From Chitinolyticbacter albus (GTDB lineage: Bacteria; Pseudomonadota; Gammaproteobacteria; Burkholderiales; Chitinibacteraceae), in contig NZ_JANBVF010000001.1 in NCBI RefSeq assembly GCF_024437655.1, positions 1-64,000 of the forward strand: a stretch of 64,000 bases of DNA, given 5' to 3'. Under the pieces are notes generated by a model. It was not told the origin of the DNA and did not search any database. It worked only from the letters and a program-made list of their open reading frames with translations. The translations under genes and the position numbers were made by a program. The first letter of the stretch is position 1, and each line of letters opens with the position of its first letter. This document shows positions 1 to 7,756 of this stretch, piece after piece.

Positions 1-13
1 AGCGCGTAGTTAA

Positions 14-919
14 TCGTCCGGGACTGGACAGGTAGCGACCCGGCTGCAAACGCAAGGCTATCTAGTAAAGTTGCCCTATGCCTATGAAACCGAAAACACC
101 AATTTCAGAAAGTTGCTCACTCAGCTCAACGTGCTGTTTGGCGTAGATCGGATCGACGCCTTTAAGGGTAGTTATACAATTCCTGCCACGGTCCATATTT
201 CCACCGTTGACCGCCACCGTGCCGAGTTTTCCGCCAAGGAGGTGCCTGCCCAAGCCCCCAGCACCCATTTTGCGTTCGAACTTCTGACCTCGGACTATCG
301 CAAAGTGCGTTGGACGTTGGCCGGGCCTGTGGGCAAGGATGAAAATTCTTATGCAGCCGAAGGAAAAATGGCCGTATCCGATTCGGAAAAAACCATTTAC
401 CGGCTTAAAGGCGATCAGTTAGAGATCGTCGATACCACAACCGGCCTATCCCATGTCGTTCCACTGCCCGCGGATTTTCCCGAATTTTCCTGGGCCATGG
501 ATATTTCTTACGACATGAAGCGAAAAATAGTTTGTGTCGTCACCCTGGGAGGCGAAGGCTTTCTCTACCGGTTCGATGCAAAACAACGGCGGTGGATGGA
601 CTACCGATCACTGAATAACGTCGACATCGCCTCGCTATTCTATGATGCGCAAGCAGATCGCTATGTGGCATGGACCACGGACGGCAGCCTCGTTTTCATC
701 TCCGGCGAAGGTGCTGCAATGTTTACGCGTAACGTCATGGCTGGCCTACAAGGATTTGGCCGTCTATACGATAGCGGGAATTCGCGTCCTCCACGACTGC
801 AGGTCGTGGCAAAGAAAGACGATATTGCGTTGGTGTATATAGGCGGCAACACGGTGAGTCGAATTTGGCATTACAACGTCAAGACCCAAAATGCAGTACT
901 GACCCATACCCGGAACTAA
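14..919 (+). CDS. Hypothetical protein, C-terminal part, beta-propeller-like; 5' end missing or broken
   Basis: I do not recognise this family. The frame is open from base 14, just after an in-frame TAA at 11-13, and has no ATG near its beginning; the first usual start codon is TTG at 71, giving 282 residues ending at TAA 917-919. The protein has short repeated strand-like stretches rich in Tyr, Trp and Asp (for example DAKQRRWMDYRS and DAQADRYVAWTTDGS) that suggest a repeated beta-propeller-type fold. No signal peptide or membrane segment is visible. The DNA is clearly AT-richer (about half G+C by eye) than the genes to its right, and codon use differs, which suggests recent transfer. The lack of a convincing start and ribosome site suggests the 3' part of a larger or frameshifted gene. 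Confidence 0.55.
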   Translation, partial: SSGTGQVATRLQTQGYLVKLPYAYETENTNFRKLLTQLNVLFGVDRIDAFKGSYTIPATVHISTVDRHRAEFSAKEVPAQAPSTHFAFELLTSDYRKVRWTLAGPVGKDENSYAAEGKMAVSDSEKTIYRLKGDQLEIVDTTTGLSHVVPLPADFPEFSWAMDISYDMKRKIVCVVTLGGEGFLYRFDAKQRRWMDYRSLNNVDIASLFYDAQADRYVAWTTDGSLVFISGEGAAMFTRNVMAGLQGFGRLYDSGNSRPPRLQVVAKKDDIALVYIGGNTVSRIWHYNVKTQNAVLTHTRN

Positions 920-1095
920 GCTGAGCTTTCAGCGGTTCACTCGAACGGCGCCAAGCCCAGGGCAGAATCGGGATTCAAATACGGGATGCATGGGCCCATG
1001 GGTGAGAGGGTTGCGCGAAGCGCGCTGCAGCAGATCGCCCTCCTATCTGCAAGTCGTGCGACAGACGCCGGCCCACGGGCCGCCAGCCACGGAAC

Positions 1096-3486
1096 TTAGC
1101 GCGTCGCGCCAAAGCCCGCCACGTTGAAGGCCACGCTGTCGTAGCGGCCGTTGCCATCGAGCGCGGTGAGGCGTACCGGGCCGTTGTGGCGCAAGGTGAG
1201 CTTCACCGTTGCACCACCCTCGCTGGTGGCGACGAGCTCGCCGTTCTGCAGCCACCACGCCGTGCCGCCGCTACCCAACAGCGAGGTGGAAACGGTCGCT
1301 TCGCTGGCGCCGGCTGTGGGGCGCACCACGCTGCCCGGTTCGATGCCGACGATGCGCAGCGCGGCGGCGCTGACATGCTGCGGGCAGGTGGGCGACCAGG
1401 CCGGGGCGTAGCGGGCGCGGATTGCCGGGCTCAGCCACGGCTCCAGCCACAGCGGCCAGCGCGCTACCTGCTGAGGTAGCGCGGTCGGATCGCATTCCGG
1501 CGTCACCCGCAGCCCGGCACGATCCAGCCAGAGGGTATCGATCAGGCCGCCGGCGCGCGATCGATCAGGCAGCGTCGGTGGTGCTGCGCCGTTCAGCAGC
1601 CAGGCCGTGCGCAGCTCGTGACACTGTGCCGGGTCGGTAGCAGCGCGGGTGAGGCCCAGTGGCCAGCAGATCTGCGCGGCGCTTACGCTGGCCGGGCGCG
1701 CACCACGGCGGGCGCCGGTTACACCCGGCAGCGCCGCCACGATGTCCTTCAGCAGCGGTGCCGCCACGTTGGCGCCGAAGAAGCCGGGATTGGGCGTGCC
1801 ATCGGGCCGGCCCACCCACACGCCGACGGTGTAGCCATCGGTCACGCCCACGGCCCAGGCATCGCGAAAGCCGAAGCTGGTGCCGGTCTTCCACGCCAGC
1901 CGCGCCGGGCCTCCGGCGAACGGCCGATCGGGGCGGCCGCCGGTTTCCAGGATGTCGCGCACGATCCAGGCGGCGCCTGCGCTCATGATGCGCGCCTCGC
2001 GCCGCGGCGTGTCATTGCTGAGCCGCGGGCTGCCGGCCACGCCGCCATGCGCCAGCGCCCGGTAGGCGCCGACGAGTTCCTCCAGCGTGGTGCCGCCACC
2101 GCCAAGGATCAGGCTGAGATTGGGCGAAGCCCCGAGCTGCATGCGCAGCTTGAGGCCCGCCTTGGCTAGCTGGGCGGCGAAGTGCGCAGGGCCGAGCCGG
2201 TCGAGCACGTCGACCGCCGGCACGTTCAAGGAGCGCTGTAAGGCCTCCGACACGCTGACCGGCCCGCTGAACGCGGCCTGGAAGTTGCCGGGCTGGTAGC
2301 CGCCGAATGATTGCGGCGCATCGGTGAGCAGGCTCTCGCCATGGATCAGCCCCTCGTCCAGTGCCATCGCGTAGAGGAAGGGCTTGAGCGTGGAGCCGGG
2401 CGAGCGGATGCCGCGCACCATGTCGACGTGGGCAAAACGCTGGTTGTCGGCAAAATCGGCCGAGCCAGCGTAGCCGCGCACCGCGAGGCTATCGTTCTCC
2501 ATCACCAGCACCGCCATCGAGACCTTGGGCGGCAGCAAGGACAGGCGATCGAGCAGCATGCGCTCGACGTTGGCCTGGATGTCGGCATCCAGCGTGCTGG
2601 CGATCACCCGGCGCCGGCCCTGCTCTACCGGCTGCTTGCGGGCCTGGGCGCGCAGGCGCTCGGCGGCCAGCGGCGCCAGCCATTCGCCGCGCGGGGGCTG
2701 CGCGATCACCCGCTCGATGCGGGCATCCTCGGCGATTTCGCGCGACCACACACCAAAGCCAGCCAGCCGATCGAGCACCTTGTTGCGCGCGGCCGTGGCG
2801 CGCTCGGGCCAGCGATCCGGCCGCAACCGCGAAGGCGCCTGCGGCAGCGCGGCCAGCATGGCGGCCTCTCCGTGGCTGAGCGCCTTGGCGGATTTGCCCA
2901 GATAGGCGCGACTGGCCATCTCCACGCCTTCGACAATGCCGCCCATCGGCGCATGGTTGAGGTAGAGCGTGAGGATCTCGCTCTTGGAGAGATGCCATTC
3001 CAGCTGCCGCGCGCGCAGCATCTGCCGCGCCTTGCCCCACACGGTGCGCGGGGGCGGCTCCAGGATACGCGCCACCTGCATGGTCAGCGTGGAACCACCG
3101 GAAACGATATGGCCGCTGCTGCCCCATTGCCAGGCCGCGCGCAGCACCGCCACCGGGTTTACTCCGGCGTGCAGGTAGAACCAGCGATCCTCGTAACCCA
3201 GCAAGGCCTCGATATACAGCGGCGACACCTCGGACAGCCGCACCGGGTAACGCCATACCCCGCTCGCCGCCGGGTAATTGCGCAGCGGCGTGCCGTGGCG
3301 ATCGACGATGACGAGCCCGGCCTCTTCGCGTGGCAGTGGCACGGGGAAGATCGCATCCAGCAGCAAGGCCAGCGCCAGCACCGCCGCCAATACCAGCAAG
3401 GGCCAGCGCGCTGCACGCCAGGCGGGCAGGCAGCGGCGCAAGAGGCGGATCAGCACGGCAGGAATGCGAAGTGACGTAAAGGCCAA
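1096..3486 (-). CDS. pbpC: Penicillin-binding protein 1C (bifunctional transglycosylase/transpeptidase)
   Basis: Class A peptidoglycan synthase of the PBP1C type, 796 residues, anchored in the inner membrane with its catalytic part in the periplasm. A single membrane helix lies at about 28-47. The GT51 domain follows, with EDRWFYLHAG at 99-108 (catalytic Glu99) and GGSTLTMQ at 130-137. The transpeptidase domain has STLK at 365-368 (nucleophile Ser365), SLN at 419-421 and KTGTS at 533-537. The last 90 residues fit the PBP C-terminal domain (BiPBP_C) typical of PbpC. In many proteobacteria pbpC sits directly beside the alpha-2-macroglobulin gene yfhM; here that partner is 8 kb away on the same strand. 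All key residues are present, so it should be active. Confidence 0.95.
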   Translation of the reverse strand: MAFTSLRIPAVLIRLLRRCLPAWRAARWPLLVLAAVLALALLLDAIFPVPLPREEAGLVIVDRHGTPLRNYPAASGVWRYPVRLSEVSPLYIEALLGYEDRWFYLHAGVNPVAVLRAAWQWGSSGHIVSGGSTLTMQVARILEPPPRTVWGKARQMLRARQLEWHLSKSEILTLYLNHAPMGGIVEGVEMASRAYLGKSAKALSHGEAAMLAALPQAPSRLRPDRWPERATAARNKVLDRLAGFGVWSREIAEDARIERVIAQPPRGEWLAPLAAERLRAQARKQPVEQGRRRVIASTLDADIQANVERMLLDRLSLLPPKVSMAVLVMENDSLAVRGYAGSADFADNQRFAHVDMVRGIRSPGSTLKPFLYAMALDEGLIHGESLLTDAPQSFGGYQPGNFQAAFSGPVSVSEALQRSLNVPAVDVLDRLGPAHFAAQLAKAGLKLRMQLGASPNLSLILGGGGTTLEELVGAYRALAHGGVAGSPRLSNDTPRREARIMSAGAAWIVRDILETGGRPDRPFAGGPARLAWKTGTSFGFRDAWAVGVTDGYTVGVWVGRPDGTPNPGFFGANVAAPLLKDIVAALPGVTGARRGARPASVSAAQICWPLGLTRAATDPAQCHELRTAWLLNGAAPPTLPDRSRAGGLIDTLWLDRAGLRVTPECDPTALPQQVARWPLWLEPWLSPAIRARYAPAWSPTCPQHVSAAALRIVGIEPGSVVRPTAGASEATVSTSLLGSGGTAWWLQNGELVATSEGGATVKLTLRHNGPVRLTALDGNGRYDSVAFNVAGFGATR

Positions 3487-3612
3487 GGCAGTTCGGGCGA
3501 TCAGGGGCAGAGCCGCGCAGTGTAACCGGGCAAGCCCGACGCCGCGACCGGTGCGCCTGCGGGCCGGGCGATCGCCCAGCGTGAACCGCCAGCGCTGAGG
3601 CGCACTCCCCGC

Positions 3613-4512
3613 CTAGTTTTCGGATAGCCCCGCCAGGTAGCCCGCGACCACCCCGTGCAACCAGTCGCGCCACAGCAGGAATTTCTCCAGGCCCTCGCTA
3701 CGCTGCGGCCAGATCAGCCAGTAGGGGTCCGGGTAATCGATCACCGGGCCGGGCAGCGGCACCAGCCGGCCCGATTGCAGCAGATCGTTCGCCAATGAGC
3801 GGCGGATCAGCCCCACCGCCTGGCCCTGCAGCACCGCCTCGACGACAGAATTGGCATCGTTGATCCACAAGCTGCACGGCAGCTCCGGGCCGGTGACACC
3901 TGCGTGGTCGAACCAGACGCGCCAGCTCACGCCACCACCGGCAATGCGGCGCGCGGCGTGAACCTCGGCCACCGTCTTGGGCAAGGCACCGCCGGCAAAA
4001 CCGGGGCTCGCCACCACCAGTTGCTGGTCGCGGAACAGCAGCTCCTGGTGCACGCCGTCCCATCCGCCCTGCCCCATGCGCACCGCGCAATCGAGCCGTT
4101 CCAGGTTGAGATCGGAAAACCCGGGCGCCGTATGCAGTTGCACCTGCAGCGTGGGATGGCGCCGCTGCAGATCCGGCAGCCGCGCCAGCAACCAGTGGCT
4201 GGTGAACGAGGCAAGCGTACCCACCGCCAGCTGGTGCGGCTTGGGCCGGGTGACCAGCTCCTCGGTGGCCGAGGCAATGGCACCGAGCGCATGGCGCACC
4301 TGCATCGCGTAAAGCCGGCCCGCGTCGGTCAGCTGCAGCCGCTTGCCCTGGCGCAGGAACAGCAGCACCTCAAGTTCGTCCTCCATCGCACGAATCTGGT
4401 GGCTGATCGCGCTGTGGGTGAGGTGCAACTCGGCAGCTGCCCGCGTCATGCTCCCGAGGCGCGCCACTGCCTCGAAGGCGCGCAGTGCCGACAACGGCGG
4501 AAGACGAGCCAT
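3613..4512 (-). CDS. LysR-family transcriptional regulator, GcvA-like
   Basis: 299-residue LysR-type regulator. The N-terminal helix-turn-helix (residues about 5-64) has the GcvA-subgroup opening LPPLSALRAFEAVARLGS and the recognition region HSAISHQIRAMEDEL. The rest is a periplasmic-binding-protein-like effector domain. It is transcribed divergently from the DUF2917 gene at 4605 across a 92-bp gap, the usual arrangement for a LysR regulator and its target, so it probably controls that gene and itself. The effector is not deducible from sequence. Confidence 0.9.
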   Translation of the reverse strand: MARLPPLSALRAFEAVARLGSMTRAAAELHLTHSAISHQIRAMEDELEVLLFLRQGKRLQLTDAGRLYAMQVRHALGAIASATEELVTRPKPHQLAVGTLASFTSHWLLARLPDLQRRHPTLQVQLHTAPGFSDLNLERLDCAVRMGQGGWDGVHQELLFRDQQLVVASPGFAGGALPKTVAEVHAARRIAGGGVSWRVWFDHAGVTGPELPCSLWINDANSVVEAVLQGQAVGLIRRSLANDLLQSGRLVPLPGPVIDYPDPYWLIWPQRSEGLEKFLLWRDWLHGVVAGYLAGLSEN

Positions 4513-4604
4513 TGTTAGTTTCCTTCACAGATCAGAAGAAAATTCATCGTTAACACCTTGCCGATCCTTGGAACCACAATGTCATCAAACAAGGAGTGTG
4601 AGCG

Positions 4605-4850
4605 ATGATGACATGCAAACTGTTCCCGGTCACCAGCCAGAACCTGCTGCGACTGGACCTTGAAGCCCCCGCCCGGCTGCAGTGCCACAGCGGCACGCTC
4701 TGGCTGACCCACGACGGCGATGCGCTCGATCATGTGCTGAGCGCCGGCATGCAGCTCGAGGTATCCGGCCTAGTGCTGATCGACGGCGAAGGCGAGCTGG
4801 CACTGCATGCGTTGTCGGCACCGGCCGAGTCGCTGACCGAACCAGCCTGA
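4605..4850 (+). CDS. DUF2917 domain protein
   Basis: Small 81-residue protein of the DUF2917 family, function unknown. The sequence has a compact all-beta, cupin-like look, with the conserved stretch SGTLWLTHDGDALDHVLSAG around residues 30-49. The start is set by AAGGAG at 4591-4596, 8 bases before ATG 4605. It is divergent from the LysR gene at 4512, a pairing often seen for DUF2917 genes in betaproteobacteria, and is likely regulated by it. No signal peptide or membrane segment is visible. Confidence 0.8.
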   Translation: MMTCKLFPVTSQNLLRLDLEAPARLQCHSGTLWLTHDGDALDHVLSAGMQLEVSGLVLIDGEGELALHALSAPAESLTEPA

Positions 4851-4890
4851 TGGTGATCCAGCCACGGCACAGCGCCGCACGGCCGGCGGA

Positions 4891-5799
4891 CTAGGCTAGT
4901 AATGGCGGCAAGGCCTCTGCCAGCGCGTCGAGCACCACGCGCAGCCGCGCCGAGTATTGACGGGTGTAGGGCCAGACCGCATGCACCGGAAAGCCGACCG
5001 TATGCAGGCCTGGCAACAGCGCCACCAGTTCTCCCCGCGCCAGTGCCTCGCTAACCAACCAGTGCGGCAGCCGGGTGATGCCGAGCCCCGCGCGCACCGC
5101 GGCGGCCATGGCTTCCAGATCGTCGAGCGCCAGCCGCGCCTTGGGCTGCGCCACCAGCGCCGCGCCGTCTTCATCGACAAACTGCCATTGCACGGCGCGA
5201 CCCATCCTGCCGTAAACGATGGCATCGTGCGCGGCAAGGTGGCCGGCCGTTTGCGGCACCCCGTGCGCCGCCAGGTAAGCCGGCGCCGCGCAGACCAACA
5301 TGCGCATCTCGCCATAGCGGCGCATCTTTAGCCCGGCAGTATCGGCGAGCGGCCCCACGCGGATCGCCAGATCCGCCCCTTCCTCGATCAGGTCGATCCG
5401 CCGATCAGAGAACGTGACCTCCAGCTGCAGCTGCGGATATGCGCTCGCCACTGCCAGCAGCGTTGGCGCCACGCACATCCGGCCAAACTGCACCGGCACG
5501 CTGACGCGCAAGCGCCCCACCGGCGCGCGCCGGCCCTGCTGCAATTCGTCCTCAGCCAGTTCCAGCTCGCGCATCACGCGCACGCAGCGCTCGTAATAGG
5601 CGTGGCCTTCGTCGGTGAGGTTGAGGCTGCGCGTGGTGCGATGGAATAGCCGCACTCCCAGTCGCGCCTCCAGCCGGGCCACCGTCTTGCCGACGGTGGA
5701 GCGCGACAGGTGCAGCCGGGCCGCCGCGGCGCTAAAGCCGCCGCACTCCACCGCCGCGACAAAGGCGGCGATGCCGTTGAGGTTATCGAGAGAGATCAC
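4891..5799 (-). CDS. LysR-family transcriptional regulator
   Basis: 302-residue LysR-type regulator of the DsdC/AaeR-like large subgroup. The helix-turn-helix lies at about 5-62 (GGFSAAAARLHLSRSTVGKT), followed by a LysR substrate-binding domain. It is divergent from the oxidoreductase gene at 5913 with a 113-bp gap, which suggests that it controls that gene. The 3' end converges on the DUF2917 gene, 40 bp away. Ligand unknown. Confidence 0.9.
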   Translation of the reverse strand: MISLDNLNGIAAFVAAVECGGFSAAAARLHLSRSTVGKTVARLEARLGVRLFHRTTRSLNLTDEGHAYYERCVRVMRELELAEDELQQGRRAPVGRLRVSVPVQFGRMCVAPTLLAVASAYPQLQLEVTFSDRRIDLIEEGADLAIRVGPLADTAGLKMRRYGEMRMLVCAAPAYLAAHGVPQTAGHLAAHDAIVYGRMGRAVQWQFVDEDGAALVAQPKARLALDDLEAMAAAVRAGLGITRLPHWLVSEALARGELVALLPGLHTVGFPVHAVWPYTRQYSARLRVVLDALAEALPPLLA

Positions 5800-5912
5800 G
5801 TCATTGACTCCATTTTGGCTCCACAGTATCGATCATATGCCGCAACTGGCACCACCAAATCGTCAATACCATGGTCTCACCGACCCGAGCGGGTTACACC
5901 AGGAGCACCACG

Positions 5913-6935
5913 ATGACGACGACGCAGCAATGGCAAATGCACGGCTATGGCGAACAACAACTGGAGCTGGTCACCACCACGCTGCCCTCGCCCGGCCCGG
6001 GCGAGGTGCTGGTGAAGGTGGCCGCCGCCCCGCTCAACTACCGCGAGCTCTTGATGATCGAACACGGCCTGGGCCTGCCGCTGGCGTTTCCGCAGGTGCC
6101 AGGCTCGGACATGGCCGGCACGGTGCTCGCCACGGGGCCCGGCGTGAGTCGGGTACAGGTGGGGCAGCGCGTGATCAGCACATTCTGGGGCGACTGGGAT
6201 GATGGCCTGGTGCCGCCGCGCGATACCTGGGGCACTTCACTCGGAGGCCCCTTGACCGGCACGCTGTCGCAACACGTGGTGATCAAGGCGGAGCATCTGG
6301 TCGCCGCGCCAGACACGCTCGATGATGTCGCGGCCAGCACGCTGACCTGCGCCGGCCTCACCGCCTGGTTCGCGCTGGTGGACCATGGGGGCATCCAGGC
6401 CGGCGATACCGTGGTGGTCCAGGGCACCGGTGGCGTGGCGCTCTGGGCTGCGCAGATCGCGCTGGCGCACGGCGCCACCGTTATCGCCACCTCGGGCAGC
6501 CCGGATAAACTGGCTCGGCTGGCCGCGCTGGGCGTGCAACACGGCATCGACCGCCATGCCCACCCGGATTGGTCAGAGCAGGTGCACGCACTCACCGCCG
6601 GCCGCGGCGCGGACCATGTGCTCGAACTGGTCGGCGGTAGCAATATCCAGCAATCGCTGGCGGCGCTGCGCCAGGGCGGACGGATCTCGGTGATCGGCGT
6701 GCTCGAAGGCACGGAGCTCGCCTTCTCGGCGGTGCAGTTGCTGCTGCGGCGCCCCACCATCCAGGGCATCGGCGTCGGCCCACGCGGCGCGCTGGAGCGG
6801 CTGGCCGCCTTCGTCGACCAGCACCGGCTGCAGCCGGTGATCGCGGCCGAGTTCGGCTACCGCGATCTGCCGCGCGCGCTGGCGGCCCTACGCGCCGGCC
6901 CATTCGGCAAGGTGGTGGTGCGCTTCGACCAGTAG
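5913..6935 (+). CDS. Medium-chain dehydrogenase, zinc-less quinone-oxidoreductase-like
   Basis: 340-residue medium-chain dehydrogenase/reductase. A GroES-like N-terminal half is followed by a Rossmann domain with the nucleotide motif GTGGVALWAAQIA at about 165-177. In place of the catalytic-zinc cysteine of alcohol dehydrogenases the sequence reads APLNYREL, so it resembles NADPH:quinone oxidoreductases or related enoyl-type reductases rather than zinc alcohol dehydrogenases. The ATG at 5913 is preferred over an upstream one at 5871 because AGGAG lies at 5901-5905, 7 bases upstream. It is divergent from a LysR gene that probably regulates it. Substrate unknown. Confidence 0.88.
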   Translation: MTTTQQWQMHGYGEQQLELVTTTLPSPGPGEVLVKVAAAPLNYRELLMIEHGLGLPLAFPQVPGSDMAGTVLATGPGVSRVQVGQRVISTFWGDWDDGLVPPRDTWGTSLGGPLTGTLSQHVVIKAEHLVAAPDTLDDVAASTLTCAGLTAWFALVDHGGIQAGDTVVVQGTGGVALWAAQIALAHGATVIATSGSPDKLARLAALGVQHGIDRHAHPDWSEQVHALTAGRGADHVLELVGGSNIQQSLAALRQGGRISVIGVLEGTELAFSAVQLLLRRPTIQGIGVGPRGALERLAAFVDQHRLQPVIAAEFGYRDLPRALAALRAGPFGKVVVRFDQ

Positions 6936-6937
6936 GC

Positions 6938-7438
6938 TCAGGCCGCGATGGCGACCGGGAGGCGTGCCAGGCTGTGCAGCGTGGCAAGGCAAGCCTGAGC
7001 CACTTCCCGCCCCTTCTTCACGAAATGGCTGCGAAAGAAGGCCTGGTGCTCATCGTGCTCGTGAAAGTCGCGCGGCGTGAGCACCGCCGAGAACACCGGC
7101 ACGTCGCTGTCGAGCTGCACCCGCATCAGGCCTTCGATCACCGCGGTGGTGACGAACTCGTGCCGGTAGATGCCGCCGTTGACCACGAGACCGAAGGCGA
7201 TGATGGCATCGAACCGACCGGAGTCGGCCAAGCGCTTGGTGTGCAGCGGGATTTCAAAAGCGCCGGGCACCTCAAACTGCGCGACCTCGGAGCCAGGCGC
7301 CAGCTGCGCGAGTTCGGAGATGGCCGCTTCGGTGGCATGGGACACGATATCGGGGTGCCACGACGCACTGACCAACGCAATGCGGTACGAGGGCTGGGCA
7401 AGGCTATGGGTGAATGCTGCACTGAGGGGCTGATTCAT
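6938..7438 (-). CDS. ribH: 6,7-dimethyl-8-ribityllumazine synthase, RibH2-type
   Basis: 166-residue lumazine synthase, which condenses 5-amino-6-ribitylaminouracil with dihydroxybutanone phosphate in riboflavin synthesis. Family signs are the N-terminal IALVSASWHPDIV, the substrate loop VPGAFEIPLHTKRLA and the central GLVVNGGIYRHEFV. The GLVVNGG...H pattern and the long C-terminal tail resemble the RibH2 (type II) lumazine synthases of Brucella and Mesorhizobium more than the main RibH. The gene stands alone, without ribD, ribC or ribBA neighbours, and its leader carries an FMN riboswitch ending about 83 bases before the ATG. A ribosome site AAGGA lies just upstream. The main rib operon is presumably elsewhere. 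Confidence 0.88.
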   Translation of the reverse strand: MNQPLSAAFTHSLAQPSYRIALVSASWHPDIVSHATEAAISELAQLAPGSEVAQFEVPGAFEIPLHTKRLADSGRFDAIIAFGLVVNGGIYRHEFVTTAVIEGLMRVQLDSDVPVFSAVLTPRDFHEHDEHQAFFRSHFVKKGREVAQACLATLHSLARLPVAIAA

Positions 7439-7522
7439 GGGGTTTCCTTGACGGACGGATAAACCAGAATCAGGGCAACGCGAAGCGCCAGCCCGCGGCC
7501 AGCCGCGAACCGGTACTCACGA

Positions 7523-7656
7523 TCTCTTTCATCCGGACTATCACCGTCGGCCCAGGCATCGCACCAGATCTGCTGACCCTGCCTGAGGCAGGCGCTCGCG
7601 GGCTCCCGCTTGCGCGGATACCGCCGGTGGGGAATTACACCCCGCCCTGAGAACGT
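7523..7656 (-). ncRNA. FMN riboswitch (RFN element) in the ribH leader
   Basis: Read on the minus strand this stretch contains the conserved RFN blocks in order: TCAGGGCGGGGTG, then CCCCACCGGCGGT, AGCCCGCGAGCG, GGTCAGCAGATCTGGT, GCCGACGGT and AGTCCGGATGAAAGAG. Together they close the six-helix junction that binds FMN. It lies upstream of the lumazine synthase gene, with about 83 bases between the aptamer and the ATG. No strong terminator with a U-run is seen in that gap; G/C-rich segments there could pair and hide the ribosome site, so translational control is more likely. FMN excess would switch ribH off. Confidence 0.95.
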
Positions 7657-7676
7657 TGCCGGCTAATCACCGGCAA
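7656..7676 (-). other. Hairpin just upstream of the FMN aptamer
   Basis: Perfect 7-bp inverted repeat TTGCCGG/CCGGCAA with a 7-base loop, located between the end of the upstream PAS-GGDEF-EAL gene and the FMN aptamer. There is no following U-run on the minus strand, so it may be part of the leader structure rather than a terminator. Confidence 0.4.
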
Positions 7677-7756
7677 GACGCAGCATACCGTCAAATAGCA
7701 ACAAAATGAATATCAAATAAAAACGTTAGATCAAAAACATCAATGCCGTCCTTGCG

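Noticed and set aside
989-1000. 12-base palindrome CATGGGCCCATG between the left-edge ORF and pbpC
   Set aside because: No U-run or promoter nearby and no second copy noticed; it may be chance or a weak terminator, and is not supported enough to list.
2311-3474. Long plus-strand open frame inside pbpC
   Set aside because: Antisense to a gene with intact catalytic motifs; composition is typical of a shadow frame.
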